Below, one piece after another: positions 44,383-54,109 of a stretch of DNA of 64,000 nt. Under the pieces are notes generated by a model. It saw only the letters and a list, made by a program, of their open reading frames with translations, had not been told where the DNA came from and searched no databases. The stretch is from Symsagittifera roscoffensis. Its lineage: Eukaryota; Xenacoelomorpha; Acoela; Convolutidae. Location: assembly GCF_963678635.1 (NCBI RefSeq), contig NC_087067.1, forward strand, positions 31,286,401 to 31,350,400. Direction: 5' to 3'. The translations under genes and the position numbers were made by a program. Position 1 is the first letter of the stretch. Every line of letters starts with the position of its first letter.

Positions 44383-44544
44383 ATGGACAACTTCAACCTG
44401 GATGAATTGATGGACCTGGCAGAGGCATATGTAGGACCGATGGTAGATGCGATCTATCGTCGGCTGATCGAACGAGACTTCGCTCTGGAGGACCCAGAGG
44501 TGGTCATGTTGCTGACCGCCCTGATCAACATGAAGTCCTGTTGA
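44383..44544 (+). CDS. Small accessory ORF (53 aa) ending in TGATG overlap
   Basis: ATG at 44383 opens 53 codons, an acidic Leu-rich helical peptide (MDNFNLDELMDLAEAYVGP at its start). Its TGA (44542-44544) shares the A with the ATG of the next ORF at 44544. The pentanucleotide TGATG is the layout used for termination-reinitiation coupling in several retroelements and viruses. Composition is coding-like, but there is no recognised domain. An alternative is that it is simply the first upstream ORF of a transcript whose main product is the SGNH protein. The length is below usual gene-calling limits. Confidence 0.5.
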   Translation: MDNFNLDELMDLAEAYVGPMVDAIYRRLIERDFALEDPEVVMLLTALINMKSC

Positions 44545-46772
44545 TGGCAGCATATGGAGAAAGAGGAGTACTAGACCGCCCGAACATGAGAGTGATGAGG
44601 TGGAGAAACGGGGCTCTCTCAGGGAGTGACTTGGCGAATGAGCCTGGATTGGGAAGTTCTAGGACTTACCAACCAGGTGAGATGCCAATGCCCTCTAAGC
44701 CTAAACCTGGGCTGACGAGAATGCATCGGGAGATGAACAGCGAGGCGACCTCGTCTGGTTCACCACTGAGAGCAGCTGTGCCACCAAAAGGGGCGAAAGT
44801 AACACAGAAGGTTCAGACGAACCAAACCATACAAGATCTGGACGAGATGAACGATCAGCTGAGAAGTACGAAGAAGGAGTTAGACGATATGACGAAGACC
44901 ATGCTGGCGATGGAGGAAGACCGGGACATGTGGAGAAAGTTGTTTGAAGACTGCAACAAAAAACAGGGTCAAGAGATCGAACGCTTAAGGCAGGAATACA
45001 AAGAGCGATCGGAACAGGCGGCGTTGACGACGTCCATTGAGAAAGTGATACCTGCAAGGGATATTCCTCGTGGGCAGTCCCCGATGGAGCTCTTGACACC
45101 TCGAGAAATGAGTCAAACAACGGAGACACGGCTTCCAGCAGAGACGAACCGAGTAACAATCCCGGATCCTAGTGACACCTTGGGTGATCCCGTCGTAGAA
45201 CAGACAGTGAGAAAACTGATAGAGACAGCTGGACGATTGGTCGCTAACAAGAATGCACCAGGTTCCGGGGTGACTGCACCCTATGGAACGATTGACGATA
45301 CGGGCAGAGTACAACTCTCCCAGACAGTAATCAGACAAGGGATGAGTAAAGTGACACCACTCATGGGGAACTCGAGAATCCCAGAGAGGAAAGTAAGGAA
45401 GATGCCAGCGAAGAAAGTGTCTCGTGTAATAGACGTGCAGAAGAATAATCAATTGAAGTATAATTTCACGGGAGTTCCGGAGACAGATCCGAGAGCCTGC
45501 TTCAATCGAGCTACCTGGAGCCCGGCTGTGAACCTGCAGCAACCACCACTCGGGACATCTCACCTGATATTGGGAGACAGCTTAGTCAGAGTGCTGTCGA
45601 ATTTGAGGACCTCATGGGTCACCACGGTGATGGCCTTTGGAGGCGCGACGATTGCCCAATTATATCGCATGGTGGAGCTGATGAATCCAGGGAAGATACC
45701 CAATGTGATGATCTTAGTTGGGACGAATGATATCTCCAGAGGATCAGATGAGCAGGAAGCACTGTGGGAATCAATGATGGTGTGTTTGTTTACTACTCTC
45801 TGGCAGAAGTTCAGTTGCGCGGTACTGACCGTTTGCACGGTGCCAATGAACGCAAGAAGCCTGACAGCATCAGGAAGAAGGCACAACGAGGGAGTCATGA
45901 GATGGAACAACATCTTGAGAAACCTAGCAAATCGAAATGCCGGAAGAATGATCCTCATGGACATTGAACATGAATTGAGAGCCATGGATCAAGCCAGACT
46001 GACCACAGATGGCATCCACTTCGACAGTGTCGAAGGACAAGCTTGGTTGAATCGAGTCTTCCAAGAACGGTTGGATGAGCTGGAAGCAGAACTCTTTGAC
46101 ACAGGAGTGCTGAAGGAAGAGGGAACGGTGATTGATACGGTGATCACCACCTTTGTGCCTCCTAACCTGGAAACACGCTTGGGTACGGTCCCAGCCGTCA
46201 CAAATTACCGGCAACAAAGCTCCGGTGAACCAGGTCGAAGAACAGACGTACAAGATCGGTTGGGAGAAGCACCGATGAGGAGGACAATTCATCCTAGGAA
46301 AAGGATAGGACCTGTCAACCAACCAATCGAGGAAGTAGCAGGCACATCCAGATCGGACACTAGATCGGAGACGACGAGTACCAGTCGAGAGGAGAGACCG
46401 AGCAGAGGCTCATTGATGTGGTCGCGATCCATACCGTCTCCTTGGCATATATACAAAGACGAACTAATGAAGCTGGACCTACAGAGAGTGAGCTTCATCG
46501 AAGATGCAAGGAGGATGCTGAATGGAGCGACGCTATCCGTCAGCAGATTGTACTCGATAACCGGCGTAGACTGGTTGATAGCCGCTAGCATAAATTTCAG
46601 TTCCACGACGGCCTTGAGATTTGCCGACTTGGAGGGACTGCCCAACAACAACACAATAGGACCTGTGAATGCAAGACCGTTGCAAGATGTGAGATTGAAC
46701 CATGATGAGAGGAATCGTGAAGAAAGGCCAGGAAGATTCCTGACGGCGAGAGCGCCGATTGAAAACACGTGA
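44544..46772 (+). CDS. Accessory ORF with coiled coil and SGNH/GDSL hydrolase domain (742-743 aa)
   Basis: The start is ATG at 44544, overlapping the previous stop; the preceding codon is TTG. A coiled coil lies at about 96-162. The SGNH domain is at about 335-515: block I LILGDSLVRVL (candidate nucleophile Ser346), block II around GGATIAQL near 366-373, block III ILVGTNDISRG (Asn395), block V TTDGIHFDSVEG (Asp489, His492). All four catalytic positions are present, so an active esterase or deacetylase fold is plausible. The flanks are disordered, with an Arg/Ser/Thr-rich segment at about 560-640. It has no signal peptide or clear membrane segment. It sits between integrase-macro and the giant ORF on the same strand. 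Its substrate is unknown. Confidence 0.85.
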   Translation: MAAYGERGVLDRPNMRVMRWRNGALSGSDLANEPGLGSSRTYQPGEMPMPSKPKPGLTRMHREMNSEATSSGSPLRAAVPPKGAKVTQKVQTNQTIQDLDEMNDQLRSTKKELDDMTKTMLAMEEDRDMWRKLFEDCNKKQGQEIERLRQEYKERSEQAALTTSIEKVIPARDIPRGQSPMELLTPREMSQTTETRLPAETNRVTIPDPSDTLGDPVVEQTVRKLIETAGRLVANKNAPGSGVTAPYGTIDDTGRVQLSQTVIRQGMSKVTPLMGNSRIPERKVRKMPAKKVSRVIDVQKNNQLKYNFTGVPETDPRACFNRATWSPAVNLQQPPLGTSHLILGDSLVRVLSNLRTSWVTTVMAFGGATIAQLYRMVELMNPGKIPNVMILVGTNDISRGSDEQEALWESMMVCLFTTLWQKFSCAVLTVCTVPMNARSLTASGRRHNEGVMRWNNILRNLANRNAGRMILMDIEHELRAMDQARLTTDGIHFDSVEGQAWLNRVFQERLDELEAELFDTGVLKEEGTVIDTVITTFVPPNLETRLGTVPAVTNYRQQSSGEPGRRTDVQDRLGEAPMRRTIHPRKRIGPVNQPIEEVAGTSRSDTRSETTSTSREERPSRGSLMWSRSIPSPWHIYKDELMKLDLQRVSFIEDARRMLNGATLSVSRLYSITGVDWLIAASINFSSTTALRFADLEGLPNNNTIGPVNARPLQDVRLNHDERNREERPGRFLTARAPIENT

Positions 46773-49700
46773 AGATATTTAGGCAATTGACGACACCACC
46801 TGGTCATGTGAAGGAGAGAGTGTACCCAAAACTAGTGAACCAAGATGGTGATGCCCAGAGATATGGCGGATTGACAGCGATAAAGAAAGATGAGACCATC
46901 TTCGCCGCCTACGACAAAGCAGAGATGAGAAAGGCCAAAATCATGGTAGTAGCGAATTCAGAGTTCGTGTACACCTCTAAGTCTTTGTTTTGGCCGGACG
47001 TCATAATGCTGGCCGCAGTTGACCTAGACCTATTGCAATCAGTGTCATTGGCTATAGGGGTACAAAGGCAGACAGAAATGAACCCGATAACGATTGTGTT
47101 TGCTGGCATCAATGACCATCTACACAGTAGAGGTTTTCTGAGCAGGCTCAGAGATCCTGCAACAGCAGAAAACGCAGTATGGCCAGCGATAAAAGACATC
47201 CTGGAGTCAATGGGTGAAGTGGTAGACGCGACAAAGGAGGGATCATTCAATAAAGTGACGTTGAGAGTAGTATTTGCGTTGTCTCCGGGATATGCACATC
47301 TCCCGGATGGACTGAAATTTGTGTATGCAATGGTAGCCTTACTTTCGGAGGGAAAATATGATGTGATCATATCAGCCCCGAATCGCATGATAGAAATGGA
47401 GAACCTGAGGCCACTTAAGGCTGAACTGCCTGCAGTATGGTCAGATATCTCAAACGCGATGAGAGGGTTCAAGGACCACGCGCTACACATGTTGGTGTTG
47501 GACGAAGTGCTGGGGTTGGAACTGTCCAACTTCAGTCGGCAACTCAAACTGAAACCAGGAATAGATGACGACCATCGAGTGATCAGGGCGATGTCCAACG
47601 ACTTGTGGTTCCGAGCAATGGAAGTGGCGAGTGAAGACACGAGAAGAAAGAATTCACTGGAGACGAGAGCTCATCTGGAAGCGATGGTGCTGAGAACCAA
47701 GCCGGAAGCAAACCAGTGGCTACACCTGAATCCGAGAGTAGCGGCATTGGGTGCTGATGCTTTTCAGCAAGGCCCAGTAATGATCACTAAGATACACGCC
47801 TACTTGTTGAAGGAGGTGAACCTGGCGGAAAATGCCGGAGAAAAGACAGCTGAGTTCGTGAACAGAATGTGTCAGATTACTCTGGAAACCTTCTGGACCC
47901 AGGAAGTGAAGGGACAGGAGGGATTTGAAAGGACAGACAGCATGCTAGAATGGTTGGGAGCCGGATGGACCGCGTCCTTCTTGGCAAAAGTTTACCCGAA
48001 AGTCTCGCACTATTTGATAAAGGAATTCCTCCAAGCAGTAGTGAAAGTATCGATAGTAGAATTAATAGCCTTGTTCGTGACGTTCGGAGCGGAGAGCTTT
48101 GTAAAAGGACCGGCGATACTGCTTACGGATGGAATACAGAACCTGCGACTAGATGGACTTCTGACACTGATCGCAATAACCCACGGAAACTTGGGAGGAC
48201 TGATGAAACTGGCACGTTGTCCAGAGCAGATGAAAGAGAGAGTGAGGAATCTGGATATGAAGAAATCCACAGACTCGTGGAACAAAATAAGAGACCTGAG
48301 ACACACTCTTATCCAGTATCTCTTGCAGCAGAATCGCTTTGGAACCGGAGAAGACGAGACAATTGAAAGAGAGGAAGATGTTAGACGACATGTTGGAGGC
48401 ATGCCGCTGTTAACAGATTTGAGCTTAGCTATGAGAATCGATCCCTTGGCGCTGATCAGAGGAGTCACGGAGTTCGTGACAGTGATCTATGGACCAGCAG
48501 TCACCTTTGCGTTCCCTGACGTTAAAGTGGAAGCATATAGGAGGTCGGTGTTGCACCTGAACCTCATATCGGCAGTGGACGGTAGTACACTGAACTGGTG
48601 TGAGCAGCACGCATTGCGAGAGCTCATGAGTGAAGATCTGTTATTTGCGAAAATATCGGAGCCAGAGATGACAGTCATCAATTTTGACGATCACTTCTGT
48701 GACCGCATGGGAGAAGTAGAAAGAGGGCACATCGAGGTGTTTCCAAAGCTTTGGAATCTGAGGCCCTATGACAAAACGAATGGTGAAATGACCAGAGTGC
48801 CTCGTCTCACAGCAGCGTATCACAAGGTGAGAGAAGAGACGAAGGACTGGGGCGATTACAAGAAGCTACCCGAAGCAATCCCTGAATTCCCTCTGATAAG
48901 AAGGATGTTGCTCGGAGCAGTCTCCGTAGTACAAACTCTTAGGTTGAGAGCATTCGAAACCAATGAAAGGAGAGTAGGGAATTTCTCGGCGACGATGGAT
49001 CCATACTTCGTGGGGAGAAATGCCGCCGTGTTACAGTACACACGATTTGCGTACACGGATCAAGCGACGAGAAGGCGAATAAGCAACGCTGCTACTCCCA
49101 AGCCTGGAAGATTTGATGAGGAATGGAGGGGACTAGGCTTAGCTCCAATGAGGATGAGAGGCAGGACTGAATTGCCTGAAGCCTCAGTAATCCTGACCAG
49201 TGTGAGAAAAGAGATGAAAGTTGCGGGAGTATTGCAGACGAGAATTTTCCTAGCACCCTTCGGCTGCGAAGAAATCAAAGTGGTCCATGGAGAAGAGGAA
49301 GATAAGTCGGCCGGTACATTGCTCATACCGAGATTCCAGGAAGAAGCCGACAAAGACGAACAAGGACCATCGAACTCGAATAGGGACAAGTCAGAAGGAG
49401 ATGACGGACAGGGTGGAAGTCGTCAGACTGAAGAACCCATGCAACAAGATCAAGCTGGTGGGGAGGACGACAGGGCATCGATAGGAGGAACATCCAGCCT
49501 GGATTTCAACATCTTCAGTGATCTTGAAAACAATGCGGATACGTTGGAAACGACGGAGCTGGATGAAGGCACCTCGACACTGGAGCCTCCGTCAGCCTTT
49601 ATGGAAATGAAACGGAATTTGCCGGAGAGCAGCTCTCCTGGCAATACAAGAAATAACAATCAGAGAATCCTCATGGAATCACCTCGGAGGAGAAGAATAG

Positions 49701-52700
49701 AGGCCTCAGCCAGAGTACCTTTCTTGGGAACGCTACCCGAAGAAGAATGGGAAGTACATCACCGAGACCACGAGAGTAGGACGGGATGTAAGCTGGACAG
49801 AGTGGCGTTCATGGAAGAAGTCTGGACTGTGATTCAGAGCTATGGGACCCAGTCCATTCTCAAAACCGGTCTCAATCAACCCTTGATGAGAGAAGTACTT
49901 AACAAGCTTGATGAGTGTGAAGGGAGACTAAGTGAGTTATTGATCGACTCAGCCACTGATGAGAGTGAAGCGAATTCTCCCATCAAGATGACACCGCAGG
50001 ACGATGAAGGAGAGGTGGTGTACCTGTCAAGGACCAGGAGAGGAACGATGCGATCGAAAATGGTGATTGATAAAATCAATGCGATGAAAATGAAGTTAGG
50101 CAGCAGAGTGATGCCGAGGAGGATTGGAAAGACGAAAGTGGATTCGGAAATATCGATGAAAGCTGGTAACTCAGCGAAAAGAAAACGAGTCGAAGAAGTC
50201 ATGGATTTGGGGCAAGGTGATTATCAATTGTCTGGCACAGATAGAATATTAACTGATATAGCGATGGTGCCACCCATTCTCATGGCGGGGATAAAGTCAA
50301 CCGGTTATAAATCCAAAAGGAGTGACCGCACTCTGACTGGAGCAACTTTAGAAATGGAAATACTCAGTCAATGTGGAGAGAGTAAAATGAGGGACTTCAA
50401 ACCATCTCCCATGAATCATGAAAAAGGAAGTGTTGCAGGACAACTGACACTAGTGGAATACAACCGACTAACAGTGTCGGAGACAGTGTCGATAGATGAA
50501 CCCACCGGTGGATACATGGAGATGTTGGAATACCGGAACTCGGCTAGAGGGTATGTAATGGCCCTGGAAGACGAAAAAGCCATGGAGGGTTATCTGGAAA
50601 TGATGTTGCAAGGCACCACCCTCAAGCAGAAGGCGTATGGAACTTTGGCGTCGTCTGACGTAGAGGCGGAGACGATCGAGCAGTTAGTGAGCCTTCCATG
50701 GAAAGCAGTAGTATTGAGGTATTTCGAAGAAGAAATGAGGACTACGCCAAGAATACATGCTCTCGTGGCAGTACCTTACGTAAGGACAGAATTACAACTC
50801 AGGCTCGCCTGGTGCATGATGGGACTGACTCGCGAAGAATATGATTCAGAAGAAAGGAAGAGATCAAAGGAGGAAAAAGTTTTCCTTATGACGAATCTGA
50901 GGGACCTGATAGTCCAGGAGGGAGCAGCAGTAGCGTGTGCAAAGCGGAGAGACGCTCTCTGTTTCATTCGATTCCTGATAGAGCAGATTTCAGTACCTGC
51001 ATTAAACACTTGTGTTAAAATGTTGAGGGAAGGCGATGAGCGAACGAAAGCCATGTTCTTACTAGCAATGCTGGATATGCAGCAAAGTAAACCGATGAGG
51101 GTGAACATGAAAGAACCTGAAGAATTGGAACCCATGAAAAAGATAGACGAGATCAGGAGATTCTCAAACAAGGAGTTGAGGCTCACTAAAGAATCCATGG
51201 GAGCATTGCCGAAATCCAGTGAATACTGTGGACCGATCAAGAAGAAGTCATATAGCTACGTATCTGGGATCATAGGGATAGCGTACAATCCTTTCCTGAG
51301 TGAAGACATACGTGATTGCTTCTTTGATTATGAGCAGGCGGTGTTACTAAGGTTCTGGACGTCCAGAATTGTAACGATTAAAAGCGTCAACAATTCACAG
51401 GCCAAATTGGGACTGGTCTTGAAAGAAGAGGTGACTGCACCTTCAGTACCAAAATCCGACAAGAGAGTGGAGTTTGGGTTGGGATTCTCAGATGAATTAC
51501 TGAGAACGAGCTTGATGGCAGTGTGGGAATTGATGAGACCATCATGGTGTCCTAGTCCCAACGCTGACTCAATATTACGGGCGACACAAGACGTACAGAG
51601 GGAACTGAATGCAGACTGTAACCTGTGTGACCTCAACATCATATATAATGTGATGATAACAGCCTCTAAGAGCAACGGAGAAGATAAAGTGGAGTTGCCT
51701 GGCTGGGGACCAGAAGACTGGGCTATACCTGGTAGCTGTCTGGCGGAAGTCTGTGGACTAGAGGGTCACGTTTGTGGAAGTCTAGACTGTGTGAAAACCC
51801 TGGAGAAACAACACAAGCAGTTGACAGTATTGTTTGGAAATGTAGTGATGAAAGCAAGAACGGAAACGGAACTGATAGCAGATTGCCATGGAGGAACCGA
51901 TGTGAATCTAGTGACTGCACTAGGATTCTACAGCATGTTTGGTTCTTTAGAGTCACTATTGAATCTAGAACAGAAACATGAGATGGTCACAGCCATCAGC
52001 GTAGAAGTATTCCCAGGAGTTATGCAGACTGAGCAGAAGTATATAGGAAAATGGAGGGAAGCAATCGAAACAGAGATGAACATCAGACACAGCGAAACTT
52101 ATTGTAGACCATCAGGAGCACGATATTTGGTGGGCTCAACGTTGGCTCCAATGTGCAAGAGCAGATATCCTGTACATTTCGTAGCTGTGGACGTAAAGAG
52201 TACAAGAACGATTGTGGAACAAGCCTTCTCAGTGCCGAAGTGTGTGAGATTGGCGAGAATGTCTGAAAAGTCTTACGAGTTACTATGTAAGATGTTCTCA
52301 GCAGTTCCAGAGAGAACCAAAGAAGAGTTGGAGTCAATATTGGGAAAGAAGTTCATGGGATATGTGAGCGGGAACTTCAGTGACTTCGAAAAACAGAAAC
52401 AGGGAGGATCAACTGTCACAGATTACAATGCAGTAGATGAGAATGATGAGATCCACCGAGTGATGATGGAAGTGGAACCATTGCTGGAAGCTTCGGGAAA
52501 ACGGAATTGGAGGAGCATCATGTTGACACATGACGAGTTTCCTTGCCACTGCTTGCTGCAGACCTGGTGGTATCCCAAGCGTAGTAATCTGGTGTTGATC
52601 TGGGACTCTGGAGAGCTGCTCTCCATGGGTTTACCAGATTCATCACAGCCCGTAACAATAGTGATAGTGGGAGTTATGATGGCGATGCGATTGCTGGAAG

Positions 52701-53290
52701 CTCATGTTAGAGAAAATAATAGACAGGAGGCACCGACGAGAGAACAATTGCAGAAATTAGATTGTCTAAAAGATTTAGATCTTTTTGAGACAATGTGCAA
52801 AGTTCTGAACATTCCGATGGAAGTGAAGAAGATATGGGCAAGAAAACGATTGATGCCATGGTTCAGAGCTAACATGACTGCATGGTTGTACGAGTATGCG
52901 AAAAAGCATATGTCGAAACATGGCAGAGTATACAGTGAATATCAGCTGGACATTGGGGCAGGAGCTTTCAAGCGAGCTTTCGTGACCCATCGGAATACAG
53001 TGACCACCGCTGTGAAAAGAATTTCCAGGACGAGCGAGCGTAGTGGAAATGAGAAGGCAGAGATGCTGAAAGAAGATTTGGAGAGAAACGTGACGTTGTG
53101 TCTCCACAACAGCTTCTGTAGAAACAGAGAATCAAACGTGGATCCCCTACCTTGCTGTAAACAGAGGGTGGAAGAGCAGGAGTGTTGGAGGACGGCTTCC
53201 AACAGCGTCAGGATAGTCAATGACGTGCTACAAGACACGGAAACCGAAAGTGCGGAGTCAGTGTCACAGGAGGAGGAAATGGAGCATTGA
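46769..53290 (+). CDS. Giant accessory ORF of unknown function (about 2,173 codons)
   Basis: The frame opens after a TGA at 46760-46762, overlaps the SGNH ORF by about 10 nt in the -1 frame, and has GTG, not ATG, at 46769. The first in-frame ATG is at 46925 (codon 53). Codons 1-52 look coding, which favours a frameshift, a spliced start or a non-AUG start. Residues 56-120 resemble a degenerate SGNH front: KIMVVANSEF at the block I position and VFAGINDHLH at the block III position. About 860-1010 is acidic and disordered, with basic patches (SPRRRR at about 974, KRKR near 1135). The C-terminal 1,000 residues are helical with scattered cysteines. One hydrophobic stretch (VTIVIVGVMMAM) is too short for a confident membrane anchor. 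I recognise no further domain. Confidence 0.85.
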   Translation: MKIFRQLTTPPGHVKERVYPKLVNQDGDAQRYGGLTAIKKDETIFAAYDKAEMRKAKIMVVANSEFVYTSKSLFWPDVIMLAAVDLDLLQSVSLAIGVQRQTEMNPITIVFAGINDHLHSRGFLSRLRDPATAENAVWPAIKDILESMGEVVDATKEGSFNKVTLRVVFALSPGYAHLPDGLKFVYAMVALLSEGKYDVIISAPNRMIEMENLRPLKAELPAVWSDISNAMRGFKDHALHMLVLDEVLGLELSNFSRQLKLKPGIDDDHRVIRAMSNDLWFRAMEVASEDTRRKNSLETRAHLEAMVLRTKPEANQWLHLNPRVAALGADAFQQGPVMITKIHAYLLKEVNLAENAGEKTAEFVNRMCQITLETFWTQEVKGQEGFERTDSMLEWLGAGWTASFLAKVYPKVSHYLIKEFLQAVVKVSIVELIALFVTFGAESFVKGPAILLTDGIQNLRLDGLLTLIAITHGNLGGLMKLARCPEQMKERVRNLDMKKSTDSWNKIRDLRHTLIQYLLQQNRFGTGEDETIEREEDVRRHVGGMPLLTDLSLAMRIDPLALIRGVTEFVTVIYGPAVTFAFPDVKVEAYRRSVLHLNLISAVDGSTLNWCEQHALRELMSEDLLFAKISEPEMTVINFDDHFCDRMGEVERGHIEVFPKLWNLRPYDKTNGEMTRVPRLTAAYHKVREETKDWGDYKKLPEAIPEFPLIRRMLLGAVSVVQTLRLRAFETNERRVGNFSATMDPYFVGRNAAVLQYTRFAYTDQATRRRISNAATPKPGRFDEEWRGLGLAPMRMRGRTELPEASVILTSVRKEMKVAGVLQTRIFLAPFGCEEIKVVHGEEEDKSAGTLLIPRFQEEADKDEQGPSNSNRDKSEGDDGQGGSRQTEEPMQQDQAGGEDDRASIGGTSSLDFNIFSDLENNADTLETTELDEGTSTLEPPSAFMEMKRNLPESSSPGNTRNNNQRILMESPRRRRIEASARVPFLGTLPEEEWEVHHRDHESRTGCKLDRVAFMEEVWTVIQSYGTQSILKTGLNQPLMREVLNKLDECEGRLSELLIDSATDESEANSPIKMTPQDDEGEVVYLSRTRRGTMRSKMVIDKINAMKMKLGSRVMPRRIGKTKVDSEISMKAGNSAKRKRVEEVMDLGQGDYQLSGTDRILTDIAMVPPILMAGIKSTGYKSKRSDRTLTGATLEMEILSQCGESKMRDFKPSPMNHEKGSVAGQLTLVEYNRLTVSETVSIDEPTGGYMEMLEYRNSARGYVMALEDEKAMEGYLEMMLQGTTLKQKAYGTLASSDVEAETIEQLVSLPWKAVVLRYFEEEMRTTPRIHALVAVPYVRTELQLRLAWCMMGLTREEYDSEERKRSKEEKVFLMTNLRDLIVQEGAAVACAKRRDALCFIRFLIEQISVPALNTCVKMLREGDERTKAMFLLAMLDMQQSKPMRVNMKEPEELEPMKKIDEIRRFSNKELRLTKESMGALPKSSEYCGPIKKKSYSYVSGIIGIAYNPFLSEDIRDCFFDYEQAVLLRFWTSRIVTIKSVNNSQAKLGLVLKEEVTAPSVPKSDKRVEFGLGFSDELLRTSLMAVWELMRPSWCPSPNADSILRATQDVQRELNADCNLCDLNIIYNVMITASKSNGEDKVELPGWGPEDWAIPGSCLAEVCGLEGHVCGSLDCVKTLEKQHKQLTVLFGNVVMKARTETELIADCHGGTDVNLVTALGFYSMFGSLESLLNLEQKHEMVTAISVEVFPGVMQTEQKYIGKWREAIETEMNIRHSETYCRPSGARYLVGSTLAPMCKSRYPVHFVAVDVKSTRTIVEQAFSVPKCVRLARMSEKSYELLCKMFSAVPERTKEELESILGKKFMGYVSGNFSDFEKQKQGGSTVTDYNAVDENDEIHRVMMEVEPLLEASGKRNWRSIMLTHDEFPCHCLLQTWWYPKRSNLVLIWDSGELLSMGLPDSSQPVTIVIVGVMMAMRLLEAHVRENNRQEAPTREQLQKLDCLKDLDLFETMCKVLNIPMEVKKIWARKRLMPWFRANMTAWLYEYAKKHMSKHGRVYSEYQLDIGAGAFKRAFVTHRNTVTTAVKRISRTSERSGNEKAEMLKEDLERNVTLCLHNSFCRNRESNVDPLPCCKQRVEEQECWRTASNSVRIVNDVLQDTETESAESVSQEEEMEH

Positions 53291-54109
53291 CGAATGGTCG
53301 AGAAGACAAGAGGCAGCAAGAAAGAAAATTAGAACAATTTAGAAGTTTTAGAACTTCTAAACGACGAAAAAAGAAGAGAACAAAGGGATGATGAAGAAGA
53401 GTTAAAACTCAGAATTGTTTTATGTGTGTGAAAAACTCAAGTGAGAAACCAAGCAACCAAGTTGTAATTGAAAACTGAAACATTTAGTTGAGTTTTGAAA
53501 TTGTTGCATTTATAAATTTGCATTTTGGTTTTAGTTGAAGTGGCTTTAGAGACACTCACTTATTACTTATTTAGAAAGGCTTGAGGGAAGAGTATATTTA
53601 AATATTCCAGCCTGCATGATTGTTTTTAATCACTTAGGAAGACTGATCACTTTGTGGTGACATGAAAAACTTGAGTAACTTCTTGAGGAGGGAGGTTGTT
53701 GCATTGTTCTTTCTAACCACAAGGTTTCTTGGTTTTAATATTCAGGACAATAAACAAGCAAGATTTCCGAAGGGAAGGAGCATAGTAGGATAATTTTAGC
53801 TTGTTGGTTGGCAGGACTGTCCTGCAAGCCAACACCTTTTAAATCTAGGAGAAAGAGCTTTAATCGGGACATTGACACTGGAAGTCAGAAAATATGTTTT
53901 ATCTTAAGTCATATCCTCAATGTGCAGATTAATGAAAGAATTTGAAGGCTATAGTGATGTAGTATGATGCCATTTATATTCTGCAGTGAGTCGATGTGAC
54001 GTAGATAAAAGTAATTTCGTGCATTTTGTAAATTCTGTTCGATGACACTGTAACCATTTAGAACATTGCGCGATTCAATGAGGACATTGACCGGACTGTC
54101 CGGGGAGTA
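53291..54109 (+). other. 3' untranslated region and polypurine tract of the giant element
   Basis: There is no open frame of note. The last bases before the 3' LTR include CCGGGGAG followed by TA, a short purine-rich candidate for the plus-strand primer. AG-rich stretches at 53300-53400 are an alternative but too far from the LTR. Confidence 0.55.

Noticed and set aside
46909-47640. 243-codon minus-strand frame opposite the giant ORF
   Set aside because: The sense frame is continuous for over 6 kb and the antisense frame has no motif.
52660-52720. Transmembrane anchor making the giant ORF a classical envelope protein
   Set aside because: The hydrophobic run is short and followed by charged residues; there is no signal peptide, so envelope identity is not supported.
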